64,000 nucleotides of DNA from Mycobacterium avium subsp. avium (GCF_009741445.1 NZ_CP046507.1:3410001-3474000), one strand, 5' to 3'. Shown: positions 36,347 through 46,880, counted from the stretch's first letter. A program made the numbers and translations. Notes: a model not told the origin generated them from the letters alone.

Positions 36347-36916
36347 CTAACCGGTGGTGACGGTGGCCTCGGCGTCACCCGGCTTCCAGGTGATGGTGCC
36401 GTGCTCGAACGTCGACTTCTTCGCGCCGTCGGGGGTGTCCACCTCGTCGCTGGTCGGGTAACCCAACTGGCCCTGCGACCCGCCCAGCTGGTTCCACTTG
36501 TCGCGGATCTTGCCCCACACCACGTAAGCCTGCGTCTTGGAAACGATCACGCCGCCGTCGAATTGCTGGTAGACGCCGCCGTCCGGGTTCTTCTGCTCGT
36601 TGCCCGTCGGGGCGCCCAAGTCCTTGCGCGCCTTGTCGTCGAGGGCGTTGTACTTGGCCAGGATCGGCCCCTCGACGGTGTACGGGGTGCCGTTGGCGCC
36701 GTTGATCTGCGTCGAACTCGGGGCGCCGCTGGTGCCCGTGCTTTCCGACGGCGCCGCGCTCGCCGAGGTTCCCGAGGTCGCCGAGGAGGTCGCCGACGAA
36801 CTCGCCGAGCTGGTTGTCTGCCCGGCGTTGTTCGACTTGCTGCACGCCCCACCGATCAGCGCGAAGGCCGCAAGCGCAACGGAGAAAGCAGCCGTTCGTT
36901 TCGTAATCTCGCGCAT
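36347..36916 (-). CDS. LGFP-repeat lipoprotein
   Basis: 189 aa. Signal peptide with lipobox LIGGAC (Cys at about residue 25) means a lipid-anchored exported protein. A Ser/Thr/Ala-rich linker (~45 residues) follows. The C-terminal ~110 residues carry LGFP-type repeats (DLGAPTGNEQ... GGVYQQFDGG... QLGYPTSDE... STFEHGTITW), a module thought to bind the cell wall. ATG preceded by GAGAGGAA. Not at this place in M. tuberculosis (between Rv0957 and Rv0958). Confidence 0.85.
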   Translation of the reverse strand: MREITKRTAAFSVALAAFALIGGACSKSNNAGQTTSSASSSATSSATSGTSASAAPSESTGTSGAPSSTQINGANGTPYTVEGPILAKYNALDDKARKDLGAPTGNEQKNPDGGVYQQFDGGVIVSKTQAYVVWGKIRDKWNQLGGSQGQLGYPTSDEVDTPDGAKKSTFEHGTITWKPGDAEATVTTG

Positions 36917-37099
36917 TTCAATTCCTCTCGAAAATGGACGGGACCAGCCGTCCGTGTATCGAAAAGGGAAGGTAGGTCGATCCGCGACCGCCCGAAAGGA
37001 AAGGAGGAAACTCGCAGGGGCCGTCGGGTCCTCCCCCGAACGCATCGTACTGAGAATCGACGCGTTTGTGACCCCCATCACCGGCAGCGCGGCCAATCG

Positions 37100-38683
37100 C
37101 TAGTGGGCGAAGTGACGCGCCCCGGTGAGATAGAGCGTGATGCCGGCGTTGGCGGCGGCCGCGGTCACCTCGTCGTCGCGCACCGACCCGCCGGGGTGCA
37201 CGACGGCCTTCACCCCGGCGCCGGTGAGCGTCTCGAGCCCGTCGGGGAACGGGAAGAACGCATCCGAGGCCGCGACCGCGCCGCGCACCCGGTCCCCGCC
37301 TCGTTCGACGGCCAGCCGGGCGGCGTCGACCCGGTTCACCTGGCCCATGCCGACGCCGATGGTGGCGCCGCCGGCGGCGATCACGATGGCATTCGATTTG
37401 ACGGCGCGGCAAACCCGCCACGCGAACGCCAGGTCCGCCAGCGTGGCCGGGTCGGCGGGTGCCCCGGTGGCCAGCGTCCAATTGGCCGGGTTGTCGCCGT
37501 GCGCGTCGAGTTCGTCGCGCTGCTGCACCAGCAGCCCGCCGCTGATCGGGCGCAGTTCGGTGCCGCCGGTCAGCGGCTCGGACGCCACCAGCACCCGGAT
37601 GTTCTTCTTGCCGGTCAGGATGTCCAGGGCGGCGGGCTGATACGCGGGGGCGATGATCACCTCGGTGAAGATGGTGCTGACGTATTCGGCCATCTCGACG
37701 CTGACTTCGGTGTTGGCGGCGATGACGCCGCCGAACGCGCTCAGCGGATCGCATTCGTGGGCCTTGCGATGCGCGTCGGCGACCGATGTCGACGAGATCG
37801 CGATCCCACATGGGTTGGCGTGCTTGATGATTGCCACACACGTTTGTTCATGGTCGAAGGCCGCCCGCCAGGCCGCGTCCGCATCGGTGAAGTTGTTGTA
37901 GGACATCTCTTTTCCGTGCAGCTGCTCGGCTTGCGCCAGGCCCGGCCAGGCACCCGGGTCGCTGTACAGCGACGCCTGCTGGTGCGGGTTCTCGCCGTAG
38001 CGCAGCATCGCCGAGCGGCGCCAGCTGCGGCCCAGCCACTTCGGGAAGGTGGTCGGCGGATGTTCGGGGGCCAGCGTCGACTCCATCCACGTCGCCACCG
38101 CGATGTCGTAGTCGGCGGTGTGCTGAAACGCCAACGCCGCCAGCCTTTTACGCTCGGCGAGGGTGAATCCGCCGTGGCGCACCGCCGCGAGCACCCCGTC
38201 GTAGCCGAGTGGGTCGACGACCACCGCCACGCTGGGGTGGTTCTTGGCGGCGGCCCGCACCATCGACGGGCCGCCGATATCGATCTGTTCGACGCATTCG
38301 TCGATGCCGGCGCCGGAGTCGACGGTTTCGGTGAACGGATACAGGTTGACGACGACGAGCTCGAAGGCGGCGATGCCGAGTTGCTCGAGCGCCGCGGCGT
38401 GTTCGGGTTTGCGCAGATCCGCCAGCAGTCCAGCGTGCACGCGCGGGTGCAGTGTCTTGACCCGGCCGTCGAGCACTTCGGGGAAACCGGTCAGCTCCTC
38501 GACCCGGGTCACCGGAATGCCTTTCTCGGCAATGACCTTCGCGGTGGAACCGGTCGAGACGATCTCGACGCCCGCCTCGGTCAGTCCCTGGGCGAGCTCG
38601 ACCAGACCGGTCTTGTCGTACACGCTGATCAAGGCGCGACGGATCGGCCTTTTGGCGTTTTCCCGCCAGTCGTCGGTGCTCAT
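37100..38683 (-). CDS. purH: bifunctional AICAR transformylase/IMP cyclohydrolase
   Basis: Last two steps of IMP synthesis. 527 aa. N-terminal IMP cyclohydrolase/MGS-like domain ([35 protein letters not shown]). C-terminal transformylase with [20 protein letters not shown] and the conserved [15 protein letters not shown] at 38683 ([12 protein letters not shown]). Follows purN with a 14-nt gap. Confidence 0.96.
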   Translation of the reverse strand: MSTDDWRENAKRPIRRALISVYDKTGLVELAQGLTEAGVEIVSTGSTAKVIAEKGIPVTRVEELTGFPEVLDGRVKTLHPRVHAGLLADLRKPEHAAALEQLGIAAFELVVVNLYPFTETVDSGAGIDECVEQIDIGGPSMVRAAAKNHPSVAVVVDPLGYDGVLAAVRHGGFTLAERKRLAALAFQHTADYDIAVATWMESTLAPEHPPTTFPKWLGRSWRRSAMLRYGENPHQQASLYSDPGAWPGLAQAEQLHGKEMSYNNFTDADAAWRAAFDHEQTCVAIIKHANPCGIAISSTSVADAHRKAHECDPLSAFGGVIAANTEVSVEMAEYVSTIFTEVIIAPAYQPAALDILTGKKNIRVLVASEPLTGGTELRPISGGLLVQQRDELDAHGDNPANWTLATGAPADPATLADLAFAWRVCRAVKSNAIVIAAGGATIGVGMGQVNRVDAARLAVERGGDRVRGAVAASDAFFPFPDGLETLTGAGVKAVVHPGGSVRDDEVTAAAANAGITLYLTGARHFAH

Positions 38684-38697
38684 CGGTTGGTCGCCTT

Positions 38698-39327
38698 TCA
38701 TCCGATCGTCGCTTTTCTCCCGACCAGGGTCAGGCCGCCGGTCGCGATCGCAGCCACCACATCCACCAGCAGCTCGCGTTCGGTGACTTTGATGCGTTCA
38801 TGCAACGTCTGTTCGTCGTCGCCGTCGAGCACCGGAACGGATTGCTGAGCCAAAATCGGCCCGGTGTCCGTCCCGGCGTCCACCAGGTGCACCGTACAGC
38901 CTGTGACCTTCACGCCGTAGGCCAACGCTTCGGCCACGCCATGTGCGCCCGGGAAGGCCGGCAGCAGCGCCGGATGCGTGTTGATGACCCGCCCGTAGAA
39001 GCGTGAAAGAAATTGCGGCCCAAGGATTTTCATAAACCCTGCGGATACCACCAGGTCGGGCGAGTGGGCGGCGGTGGCCTCGGTGATCGCGGCGTCCCAG
39101 GCGGCGCGGTCGGGGTGGTCGCCGAGCCGGACGGTGAAGGAGGGCAGGGAGGCGGCCGCGGCGATCTGGGTGGCCAGGCAGTCGCGGTCGGCCCCGACCG
39201 CGACCACCCGGGCCGGATAGTCGCCCACGGCGGCGTCGATGAGCGAGCTGAGCAGCGATCCGGTACCCGAAGCCAGCACCACCACCCGCGCCGGCGCATT
39301 GGGGGGCACATGCAGCGGTTCGACCAC
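38698..39327 (-). CDS. purN: phosphoribosylglycinamide formyltransferase PurN
   Basis: Transfers formyl from 10-formyl-THF to GAR. 209 aa. [16 protein letters not shown] (substrate loop), catalytic Asn-His in [19 protein letters not shown], and Asp in [16 protein letters not shown] at 39327 (VVEPLHVPP) gives the expected length; longer starts would cross a repeat region. Forms an operon with purH. Confidence 0.95.
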   Translation of the reverse strand: MVEPLHVPPNAPARVVVLASGTGSLLSSLIDAAVGDYPARVVAVGADRDCLATQIAAAASLPSFTVRLGDHPDRAAWDAAITEATAAHSPDLVVSAGFMKILGPQFLSRFYGRVINTHPALLPAFPGAHGVAEALAYGVKVTGCTVHLVDAGTDTGPILAQQSVPVLDGDDEQTLHERIKVTERELLVDVVAAIATGGLTLVGRKATIG

Positions 39328-39343
39328 ATCGGCGAGCCTAGTC

Positions 39344-39446
39344 GGGCGACGATGCGTGCCGTCACGGCACACTGAGGAGCCCGACAATCCGACACCGTGG
39401 GCGACGATGCGTGCCGTCACGGCACGCTGAGGAGCCCGACAATCCG
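39344..39446. repeat. two 48-bp direct repeats with internal palindrome
   Basis: Copies at 39344-39391 and 39399-39446 (55-bp period) differ at one base (A versus G in GGCACRCTG). Each contains GTGCCGTCACGGCAC, a near-perfect hairpin. They lie just upstream of purN and could be regulatory or a repetitive extragenic element. Confidence 0.75.
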
Positions 39447-39477
39447 GCGCGCCGGGCCGGCGGGGCACATGGGAAGT

Positions 39478-39544
39478 GCCCGCCTCTGAGCGACAATCAC
39501 CGAAGTCCGATCCCCCGACGTGTCGTTGTCGCTCAGAGGCGGGC
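39478..39544. terminator. long perfect inverted repeat at the 3' end of perM
   Basis: Two exactly complementary 19-nt arms (GCCCGCCTCTGAGCGACAA and its complement) flank a 29-nt loop. The hairpin starts 8 nt beyond the perM stop. The long loop is unusual for a simple terminator; it may be a palindromic repeat element. Confidence 0.6.
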
Positions 39545-39551
39545 AAAGTTC

Positions 39552-40952
39552 CTATTCCCCGGGCCGGCGCTCGCCCGCATCGCCCGCGTCACCGGACCCG
39601 CGCTCCCCCGGATCACCCGCGTCACCCTCACGCTCGCCCGCAACGCCCGGGGATTCGTCGACACCCCCCGCCGCAACCTCGTCGACACCCTCCGCCGCAA
39701 CCTCGTCGAGGCCCGCAACGTCACCAACGGGCCCGACCGCCTCGCCGAAGACGGAATCGTGCTCCTCGGCCACCGGCGCCGCGGGCGCGGGGCGAGGCTT
39801 GAGCCGTCGGGTGGGGCGCCGGATCCCGCCGCTCATCACCACCGTGGCCCCGCCGACCACCGCGAACCAGAAGAAGACCCCGACCAGCAGCGCACCCTGG
39901 TCCACGCCGACGTGCCCGAAGTTGCCCAGCTGGCCGCTGCCGGCGTAGGCGAGCAGCGACATCACCATCGCCCCGGCCACCGAGGCGGCCAGCAGTTTGA
40001 CCATCGCGGCAACGGGCGGCAGCGGGCGCCGCGCGCACTGCTGCCCGACCGCCACGCCCGACGACGCCCCGATGATGAGCAGCGCAACCCACACCGGTCC
40101 CAGCGGCGGCCGGGGCACGGCGGCGAGCACCGGCAGGGCCGGGATGTCCCCGCCGAACACGGTGAACGAACTGAACGTCGCGAAACCGATGTGCGCGCTG
40201 GACCCGACGGCCACCGCCGCGGTGCCCACAATGACGTTGGGGGCGTACAGCATTGACAACACGGTGAGGCTGAACTCGCCGAAGATCGAATCGGTGATCC
40301 CGTAGAGCTCCTGCATGGTCGCCCAATGCACCACCAGCGACCCGGCGGTCACGAAGCCGGACAGCCCGAGCAGCGCCAAGACGCCGGCGGTCGCGGCGCG
40401 CAACGAATCACCCAGCCAATAGGGCAGCGACGACGCCGCCAGCGCGCGCGGCCCCACCTGCGACCACACCCCGATCCCGGCGCCGATGGCATGCACCAGG
40501 AGCACGCTCAGAAATGCCCGCAGCGCGCTGGGCGTCTGCAACTCGGTGATCACCGACGACGCGTCGTGGATGACGGCCAGCGCGACCGCCGTCATCAACA
40601 ACGGGCCACCCAGCGCCGAGGCAACCACCCAGCGAATGACCAACCACGACGAGTGCGGCGAGGTGGCCCGCGCGGTGTTGCGCGCCGTGGCCCACACCAT
40701 CAGCAACACCGGCAGCAGCGGCAGCACACCCAGTTCGCGGCCGCCGATCGACACCGGCACCTGGTGCACGCCCAGCCACATGCTGGCGATGGCGCCCAAC
40801 GCGCCGGTCATGTCGCTGTTGGCGATCAACAACTGGATCAGCGTGACCGCGGCGATGATGACCAGTGCCACCACCGCCGGGGCGAACGCGACCCTGACGA
40901 GGTCACGCGCCTGGCGAGCGCCCGCTGCCCGGTTGTCCTCCACCCGTGTCAC
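39552..40952 (-). CDS. perM: polytopic membrane protein PerM (DUF6350), cell-division/persistence factor
   Basis: 466 aa with about 8-10 hydrophobic helices through residue ~385, e.g. [19 protein letters not shown] and [21 protein letters not shown] cytosolic tail follows, rich in Gly/Glu/Asp with near-repeats ([17 protein letters not shown]). In M. tuberculosis the Rv0955 product is needed for division under low magnesium and for chronic infection. GTG start. Downstream of purN on the opposite side of the repeat cluster, both on the minus strand. Confidence 0.88.
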   Translation of the reverse strand: MTRVEDNRAAGARQARDLVRVAFAPAVVALVIIAAVTLIQLLIANSDMTGALGAIASMWLGVHQVPVSIGGRELGVLPLLPVLLMVWATARNTARATSPHSSWLVIRWVVASALGGPLLMTAVALAVIHDASSVITELQTPSALRAFLSVLLVHAIGAGIGVWSQVGPRALAASSLPYWLGDSLRAATAGVLALLGLSGFVTAGSLVVHWATMQELYGITDSIFGEFSLTVLSMLYAPNVIVGTAAVAVGSSAHIGFATFSSFTVFGGDIPALPVLAAVPRPPLGPVWVALLIIGASSGVAVGQQCARRPLPPVAAMVKLLAASVAGAMVMSLLAYAGSGQLGNFGHVGVDQGALLVGVFFWFAVVGGATVVMSGGIRRPTRRLKPRPAPAAPVAEEHDSVFGEAVGPVGDVAGLDEVAAEGVDEVAAGGVDESPGVAGEREGDAGDPGERGSGDAGDAGERRPGE

Positions 40953-40989
40953 TCTGGGGCACGTTCCCGACTAGGCGCGACAGGGCACG

Positions 40990-41898
40990 TTAGGCGGGCG
41001 TCGGCCCAGACGGTGAAGAAGGCTCCTGGCCGTAGGACTGCTGGCCACCGGCCTGCTCGGAGTAATTGGCGGTCGCCGAACCGGAGTCCGATCCCCCGCC
41101 GACGTTGGGCGGCGGGCTGAAGCTGGGGAAGCCGGTGGGCGGTGTGGACGGGCCCTGCTGCTGCGCGGACTGTTGCGGGCCGGACTGCGGCGACGGCTGG
41201 GCGCCGAAACCGCCGGTCGGAGCGCCGCCCTGGCCGTAACCGCCGTACTGCGACCCGTAGCCCTGCGGCGAATGCTGCTGACCGTGCTGCTGACCACCCG
41301 GCTGGCCCCCGGGCTGACCGCCCGGCTGACCGTAGTAGGGCTGTTGCCCGTACTGGCCGTATTGCCCGTACTGGCCGTACTGCGCGTAGGGGTCGTACTT
41401 GGGCCGCGGCGCCGGCGCCGTGATCACCCCGGCGTCCAGCAGGACCACGACCACCGCGGCGATCGCCTGCAGCACCACGCACGCCACCAGCGGCCACATC
41501 GCCCAGCCGATCGCGAAACCGGCGGGCAGGTTGATCGTCTCGGTGATGGCCAGCAGCGCGGCGAGCACCGCGACGACCGCGACCACGCCCACATAACTCT
41601 TGGCCTTGGGCAGCAGGCCCAGCCCGGCGAGCAGCGCGGCCAGCAGCGCCACCACGACGGCGGTGCCGGCGTCACCCGCGCGGCCGCCGATACCCGGGCC
41701 GAGGTCGGCGCCGATGGTGAAGGTGGGGCCGAAATTCAGCAGGTAGGCCGCGAAACCCAGGGCGACCACGGCGATGTTGAGGTAGAGCGGGAGTTTGCTC
41801 TTGCCGTCGTCGTCTTTGGCGAAAGATGGTGTGGCGCCTGCATAGGTGCCGCCAGACTGCGCCGGTGGATATCCGGGGCTGCCGGGAGAGTAGGTCAT
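40990..41898 (-). CDS. 34-kDa antigen-like membrane protein (DUF5336, Rv0954 type)
   Basis: 302 aa. Pro/Gly/Ser-rich N-terminus, four membrane helices (about residues 38-160), then a long disordered Gln/Gly/Pro/Tyr tail with [12 protein letters not shown] and [11 protein letters not shown] repeats. The M. avium subsp. paratuberculosis and M. leprae homologues are known serological antigens. Strong AGGAGG before the ATG at 41898. Interacts with the divisome in M. tuberculosis by report; mechanism unknown. Confidence 0.88.
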   Translation of the reverse strand: MTYSPGSPGYPPAQSGGTYAGATPSFAKDDDGKSKLPLYLNIAVVALGFAAYLLNFGPTFTIGADLGPGIGGRAGDAGTAVVVALLAALLAGLGLLPKAKSYVGVVAVVAVLAALLAITETINLPAGFAIGWAMWPLVACVVLQAIAAVVVVLLDAGVITAPAPRPKYDPYAQYGQYGQYGQYGQQPYYGQPGGQPGGQPGGQQHGQQHSPQGYGSQYGGYGQGGAPTGGFGAQPSPQSGPQQSAQQQGPSTPPTGFPSFSPPPNVGGGSDSGSATANYSEQAGGQQSYGQEPSSPSGPTPA

Positions 41899-42118
41899 GG
41901 CTCCTCCTGTTGCTTCCACTGCCTTTTAGTGCCGAGCGGGCGCCACGGTTGCGATGCGACGCGGTGCTTGCAGGCGCGTCACTGCGCGAGCGACACGGTC
42001 GATCGCCCACGCTAGCGCACGTGCGACGGCCGGTGCCGTCGCCATTGGCTTGCCCGCGGGCTTCGGAGACGACCGCGCGGCGAGACGGTCCGTATCACGA
42101 CAGCTTGCCCCGCAGAGG
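41899..42118. other. divergent intergenic region
   Basis: Separates the 34-kDa antigen gene from the LLM oxidoreductase gene. Apart from the KstR-like site at its right edge I see no RNA fold, repeat or convincing promoter box. Confidence 0.5.
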
Positions 42119-42132
42119 TAGAACACGTTCTA
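42119..42132. promoter_or_regulatory. KstR-type operator
   Basis: TAGAACACGTTCTA is a perfect 14-bp palindrome that fits the KstR consensus TnnAACnnGTTnnA in every position. It ends 9 nt before the ATG of the LLM gene, where a repressor would block transcription. The same 14-mer occurs at 59420-59433. Confidence 0.75.
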
Positions 42133-42141
42133 ATTCACTGC

Positions 42142-42990
42142 ATGGATTACGGGCTTGTGCTTTTCACCAGCGACCGTGGCATCTCTCCGGCTGCGGCCGC
42201 GAAGCTTGCCGACGACCACGGGTTTGCGACCTTCTACGTGCCGGAACACACGCATATCCCGATCAAGCGGGAGGCCGCGCATCCGACCACCGGCGACGCG
42301 TCGCTGCCCGACGACCGCTACATGCGCACCCTGGACCCGTGGGTCAGTCTGGGCGCGGCCTGTGCCGTCACGTCGCGGGTGCGGCTGTCCACCGCGGTGG
42401 CCCTGCCGGTCGAACACGACCCGATCACGCTGGCGAAAAGTATTGCCACCCTTGACCATCTGTCCGGCGGCCGGGTCAGCCTCGGCGTCGGGTTCGGCTG
42501 GAACACCGACGAACTCGCCGACCACGGCGTGCCGGCGGGCCGGCGCCGCACCATGCTGCGCGAATACCTGGAAGCGATGCGGGCGCTGTGGACCGACGAG
42601 GAAGCCAGCTACGACGGCGAGTTCGTCAAGTTCGGGCCCAGCTGGGCCTGGCCCAAGCCGGTGCAGCCGCACATCCCGGTGCTGGTGGGCGCGGCCGGCA
42701 ACGAGAAGAACTTCAAATGGATCGCGCGCAGCGCCGACGGCTGGATCACCACGCCGCGCGATTTCGACATCGACGAACCGGTCAAGCTGCTGCAGGACAC
42801 CTGGGCGGCCGCCGGCCGCGACGGCGCCCCGCAGATCGTGGCGCTCGACTTCAAGCCGGACGCCGAGAAGCTGGCCCGATGGGCCGAGCTCGGGGTGACC
42901 GAGGTGCTGTTCGGCCTGCCGGACAAGTCCGAGGACGAGGTCGCCGCCTACGTCGAGCGGCTGGCCGGCAAGCTCGCCGCCCTGGTGTGA
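42142..42990 (+). CDS. LLM-class F420-dependent oxidoreductase (Rv0953c type)
   Basis: 282 aa luciferase-like TIM barrel. Signatures: FATFYVPEHTHIP, LDHLSGGRVSLGVGFGWN and PVLVGAAGNEKNFKWIARSADGW, as in F420-binding mycobacterial members. Probably a hydride-transfer enzyme in lipid or sterol metabolism. ATG at 42142 leaves almost no leader after the KstR-like palindrome, so the mRNA may be leaderless. Substrate unknown. Confidence 0.9.
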   Translation: MDYGLVLFTSDRGISPAAAAKLADDHGFATFYVPEHTHIPIKREAAHPTTGDASLPDDRYMRTLDPWVSLGAACAVTSRVRLSTAVALPVEHDPITLAKSIATLDHLSGGRVSLGVGFGWNTDELADHGVPAGRRRTMLREYLEAMRALWTDEEASYDGEFVKFGPSWAWPKPVQPHIPVLVGAAGNEKNFKWIARSADGWITTPRDFDIDEPVKLLQDTWAAAGRDGAPQIVALDFKPDAEKLARWAELGVTEVLFGLPDKSEDEVAAYVERLAGKLAALV

Positions 42991-43041
42991 CAATGACCCA
43001 GGCCACGGACGTGACGCCCAGGCCAGGCACGCGCCGCGGAA

Positions 43042-44568
43042 TCAGGCCAGCGTGGCCCGGTTGTCCTTCTCGGTCGCCCGGACCACGATCGACGCGCCGA
43101 GCGGCTCGCCGTCGCTGAGCAGGGCGACCAGCTCGGGATCCTCGCTCAAGGCCAAAAAGCGGCTGCCGTCGTCGTCGAGGCGGCCGATCATGATGCCGGT
43201 GCGCACCGGCCAGTCGTAGCGCACGGTGTAGGTCTCGATGGTCGCGCGACCGTCCGCCCTTACGGTCACCGGAACCGTGGGACGGGCGGCGACCTCGGCG
43301 CGCAGCGCGGCGCTGTTGTCGGGTTTCCAGTTCACCGGCGTGGTCGAGTACACCCCGACGGAGTACTTGCTCATGATCCCGCCGTTGGCGGCGACCAAGC
43401 CGAACTGGCCTGGCCGGTCCCGCATTTCGCTGACCGTCTCGGCGATGCCGTGCAGCGAGTAGTTGTTGCCCGGTCCGCCGAAGTACGGCAGGCCGCCGGT
43501 GAGCGTCAGGCCGCGCGGATCGTCGGTGGCCAGGCCCGTGCCGTCGCAGAAGTTGAACACCGGCACCGGGAAGCAGCTGTACAGATCGAACGTCGAGACG
43601 TCGTCGATGCCGATGCCCGCCCCGGCCAGCGCCTCCTGGACCGCCAGCACCGACGCCGAGTTGTAGGTCAGGTCGAAGCGGTCCAGCAGCGGCTGGTCCA
43701 CCATGTCCGCGTGTCCGTGCAGGAACACCCAGCGCTCCTCGGGCACGCGGAGCCGCCGCGCGGCGGCCACCGACATCAACAGCGCGGCCGCGCCCTGGTT
43801 GACCTGGTCGCGGGCCACCAGCAGCCGGGGGTAGGGATCGCAGATCATCCGGTTGGACGGGGTCACCGTGATGAGCTCGTCGACGCTGCGTTCCACCGGG
43901 GCGGACGCGAACGGGTTTTTGGCCGCCACCTTGGTGAACGGGGCGAACAGCTCGCCCATCCGGCGCCGGTAGTCGGCCACGCTCAAGCCCAGCCGGGCGC
44001 GGCGCGCGTTCTCCAGCAGCCCGTACTGGGCCGGCGCGCCGATCAGGCCGTGGGCGACGGTGTAGTCGTCGAACAGGCCTTCGTAGCCGAAACCCCGGTC
44101 CTCGAGGGAACCCTCGACCGTCTCCGAGTGGTCCGGCTTCTCCCGGTCGGCGAAATACCGGATGCTGGAAGTGTTTTCGGAGCCGAAGATCATCACGACC
44201 TCGGCGTCCCCCGCGGCGATGACACCGGCGAACTCGGTGACCAGATGCTGGGGGCCCTGGCCGCCGATGGGTTCGAGGACGGCGCGGGCCGGGGCGGCGC
44301 CGATGCGCCGCGCGACCGACCGCGGGTAGTTGTTGGACTTACCCATGGGCGCAGGCGTGCGCCCGGACAGCTCGAATTGCCGGATCGCGGCGACGGTGTC
44401 GACGGCCGCGGCGACGGCGGTGGCGTCGGCCCCGCAGTCGTGCAGCGCCGCCCGCGCCGCTTCCGTCGCCAGCTCCACCGACGACATGCCGCGGTACCCG
44501 GAGTCCTCGATGCGCTCGGTGAACTGCCCCACCCCGACGATGACGGGGGTGTTCGGGTCGAGATTCAT
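43042..44568 (-). CDS. thiolase-like protein (TLP1/acetyl-CoA acetyltransferase family) without the usual catalytic Cys
   Basis: 508 aa. The fold is thiolase-like (PVIVGVGQFTERI, AAGDAEVVMIFGSENTSSI, DVSTFDLYSCFPVPVF), with a ~110-residue C-terminal add-on. Where thiolases have CxxG the sequence reads IGGQGPQ, and the C-terminal CxG loop reads LPYFGGPGNNY, so both catalytic cysteines appear replaced. The HGHADM and YSCF regions keep a His and a Cys elsewhere. Probably an acyl-CoA-binding or divergent enzyme, like the M. smegmatis TLP1 type. Convergent with the LLM gene. Confidence 0.82.
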   Translation of the reverse strand: MNLDPNTPVIVGVGQFTERIEDSGYRGMSSVELATEAARAALHDCGADATAVAAAVDTVAAIRQFELSGRTPAPMGKSNNYPRSVARRIGAAPARAVLEPIGGQGPQHLVTEFAGVIAAGDAEVVMIFGSENTSSIRYFADREKPDHSETVEGSLEDRGFGYEGLFDDYTVAHGLIGAPAQYGLLENARRARLGLSVADYRRRMGELFAPFTKVAAKNPFASAPVERSVDELITVTPSNRMICDPYPRLLVARDQVNQGAAALLMSVAAARRLRVPEERWVFLHGHADMVDQPLLDRFDLTYNSASVLAVQEALAGAGIGIDDVSTFDLYSCFPVPVFNFCDGTGLATDDPRGLTLTGGLPYFGGPGNNYSLHGIAETVSEMRDRPGQFGLVAANGGIMSKYSVGVYSTTPVNWKPDNSAALRAEVAARPTVPVTVRADGRATIETYTVRYDWPVRTGIMIGRLDDDGSRFLALSEDPELVALLSDGEPLGASIVVRATEKDNRATLA

Positions 44569-44628
44569 AGACCCACTATCTACCGCGGGCCGGGCCCCGG
44601 CAAAATCCGGGGCCCCAACCGCGGGCCG

Positions 44629-45531
44629 CTACAGGCTCTGCAGGATCTCTCGGGCCAGCGCGGCCGTCTCCGACGGCGTCTTGCCGACCTTGACGCCGGC
44701 GGCCTCCAGGGCCTCCTTCTTGGCGGCCGCGGTGCCCGACGAGCCGGACACGATGGCGCCGGCGTGACCCATCGTCTTGCCTTCCGGCGCAGTGAATCCC
44801 GCGACATAGCCGACGACCGGCTTGGACACATTGGCCTTGATGTAGTCGGCCGCGCGCTCCTCGGCGTCGCCGCCGATCTCGCCGATCATCACGATGATCT
44901 TGGTGTCGGGGTCCTTCTCGAACGCCTCGATGGCGTCGATGTGGGTGGTGCCGATGATCGGGTCACCGCCGATGCCGATCGAGGTGGAGAACCCGAAATC
45001 GCGCAGCTCGTACATCATCTGGTAGGTCAGGGTGCCGGACTTGGACACCAGCCCGACCGGCCCGGGACCGCTGATGTTGGCCGGGGTGATGCCGGCCAGC
45101 GCCTCGCCGGGCGTGATGATGCCCGGGCAGTTGGGTCCGATGATGCGGGCCTTCTGACCCTTGTCCACGTTGTAGGCCCACGCATATGCGCTGTCCTGCA
45201 CCGGAATTCCCTCGGTGATGACGACCAGCAGCGGGATCTCGGCGTCGATGGCTTCGATGATCGCGTCCTTGGCGAACTTCGGCGGCACGAACACCACCGA
45301 CACGTTGGCGCCGGTCTCCTTCATCGCCTCGGACACCGTGCCGAACACCGGCAGCTCGACGTCCTTGCCGACCGGGTCCACGTGCGAAACCGTGGTCCCG
45401 GCCTTGCGGGCGTTCACCCCGCCCACCACCTGGGTGCCGGCCTTGAGCATCAGCGCGGTGTGCTTGGTGCCCTCGCCGCCGGTGATGCCCTGGACGATGA
45501 CCTTGGAGTCCTTGTTCAAAAAGATCGACAT
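44629..45531 (-). CDS. sucD: succinyl-CoA synthetase alpha subunit
   Basis: TCA cycle, substrate-level phosphorylation. 300 aa. CoA-binding domain [19 protein letters not shown] and the phosphohistidine loop [22 protein letters not shown] (His-254 equivalent). Lies 12 nt after sucC. Confidence 0.96.
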   Translation of the reverse strand: MSIFLNKDSKVIVQGITGGEGTKHTALMLKAGTQVVGGVNARKAGTTVSHVDPVGKDVELPVFGTVSEAMKETGANVSVVFVPPKFAKDAIIEAIDAEIPLLVVITEGIPVQDSAYAWAYNVDKGQKARIIGPNCPGIITPGEALAGITPANISGPGPVGLVSKSGTLTYQMMYELRDFGFSTSIGIGGDPIIGTTHIDAIEAFEKDPDTKIIVMIGEIGGDAEERAADYIKANVSKPVVGYVAGFTAPEGKTMGHAGAIVSGSSGTAAAKKEALEAAGVKVGKTPSETAALAREILQSL

Positions 45532-45543
45532 GGCTTGGCTCCC

Positions 45544-46707
45544 TTACTTGTTCGCCAGCTCGGCGGCTTTGTCGGCGCCGGAGTCCATGGTCTCGGCCTG
45601 GATCACCAGCGGGTGGTTGGCTTCGGCGAGGATGCGGCGACCCTGGTCGACGTTGTTGCCGTCGAGCCGAACCACCAGCGGCTTGTTCGCCTCGTCACCG
45701 AGCATGTTCAGGGCGGTCACGATGCCGTTGGCGACGGCGTCGCACGAGGTGATGCCGCCGAACACGTTCACGAACACGCTCTTGACCTGCTTGTCGTGCA
45801 GGATGACGTCCAGGCCCGCGGCCATCACCTCCGCCGACGCGCCGCCGCCGATGTCGAGGAAGTTGGCCGGCTTGACCCCGCCGTGCTTCTCGCCCGCGTA
45901 GGCGACGACGTCCAGGGTGGACATCACCAGGCCCGCGCCGTTCCCGATGATGCCGACCTGGCCGTCCAGCTTCACGTAGTTGAGGTCGTGTTCCTTGGCC
46001 TTGAGCTCCAGCGGGTCGGTGGCGTCGCGGTCCTCGAACGCGGCATGGCCGGGCTGCCGAAAGTCGGCGTTGGCGTCCAGGGTGACCTTGCCGTCCAGCG
46101 CCAGGATCTGGTCGTCGGGGGTGCGCACCAGAGGGTTGACCTCGACCAGGGTGGCGTCCTCGGCGACGAAGAGCTCCCACAGCTTGTTGATGGTGACCGC
46201 GGCCGCGTCGAGCACCTCGGCGGGCAGGTGGCCCTTCTCGGCGATGGACCGCGCGGTCGCCAGGTCCACGCCGGTGACGGCATCCACCGGAACCTTGGCC
46301 AGCCGCTCGGGCTTGGTGGCGGCCACCTCTTCGATCTCCATGCCGCCCTCGACGGAGCACATGGCCAGGTAGGTGCGGTTGGCCCGGTCCAACAGGAAGG
46401 AGATGTAGTACTCCTCGGCGATGTCGCTGGCCTCGGACACCAGCAGCTTCTTGACGACGTGGCCCTTGATGTCCAGGCCGAGGATGTTCTTGGCGTGGGT
46501 GTAGGCGTCCTCGGGCGTGGCGGCATATTTCACGCCGCCCGCCTTGCCGCGTCCACCGGTCTTGACCTGCGCCTTGACCATGACGGGAAGGCCGATCTCG
46601 GCGGCGATGTCCCGAGCACCCTCGGCGGTGTCGGTCACCCGTCCCGGCGTGGTCGGTACGTTGTGCTTGGCGAACAATTCTTTTGCTTGATACTCGAAAA
46701 GGTCCAT
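45544..46707 (-). CDS. sucC: succinyl-CoA synthetase beta subunit
   Basis: 387 aa. ATP-grasp N-terminus ([34 protein letters not shown]) and the C-terminal succinate-binding domain ([30 protein letters not shown]). Forms the heterotetramer with SucD. ATG at 46707. Confidence 0.96.
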   Translation of the reverse strand: MDLFEYQAKELFAKHNVPTTPGRVTDTAEGARDIAAEIGLPVMVKAQVKTGGRGKAGGVKYAATPEDAYTHAKNILGLDIKGHVVKKLLVSEASDIAEEYYISFLLDRANRTYLAMCSVEGGMEIEEVAATKPERLAKVPVDAVTGVDLATARSIAEKGHLPAEVLDAAAVTINKLWELFVAEDATLVEVNPLVRTPDDQILALDGKVTLDANADFRQPGHAAFEDRDATDPLELKAKEHDLNYVKLDGQVGIIGNGAGLVMSTLDVVAYAGEKHGGVKPANFLDIGGGASAEVMAAGLDVILHDKQVKSVFVNVFGGITSCDAVANGIVTALNMLGDEANKPLVVRLDGNNVDQGRRILAEANHPLVIQAETMDSGADKAAELANK

Positions 46708-46864
46708 GGACTCTCTGTCTTCGCTCGACTCAACTACTAGGCCTCTTGGTGGGCGGTGCCGCATTCGGCAACTCGCACGGACGAACTGTATCCACCCGCC
46801 AAAACGCTGCTACCGCCGCGTCCGCCGATGTGGCACAGCTCACGGGACCCGGATAGACCGGCTA

Positions 46865-46880
46865 GGTGATCCAAATCACA
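46865..46880. promoter_or_regulatory. CRP-like site between sucC and the M23 peptidase gene
   Basis: GGTGATCCAAATCACA matches the CRP/Cmr-type pattern TGTGA-N6-TCACA in nine of ten core positions, with perfect symmetry GTGAt-N4-aTCAC. It sits about 160 nt upstream of sucC and 75 nt upstream of the peptidase ATG. Confidence 0.5.

Noticed and set aside
36401..38848. 815-codon plus-strand frame opposite the LGFP lipoprotein and purH
   Set aside because: Shadow of purH; no protein-like motifs.
39344..39446. Possible CRISPR array
   Set aside because: Only two repeats of 48 bp with a 7-nt gap, and no cas genes in the window.
43450..46740. Very long plus-strand open frame (over 1000 codons) opposite the thiolase-like, sucD and sucC genes
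   Set aside because: It is the antisense shadow of three well-supported genes in high-GC DNA; its composition is His/Gly/Arg-rich and shows no domain.
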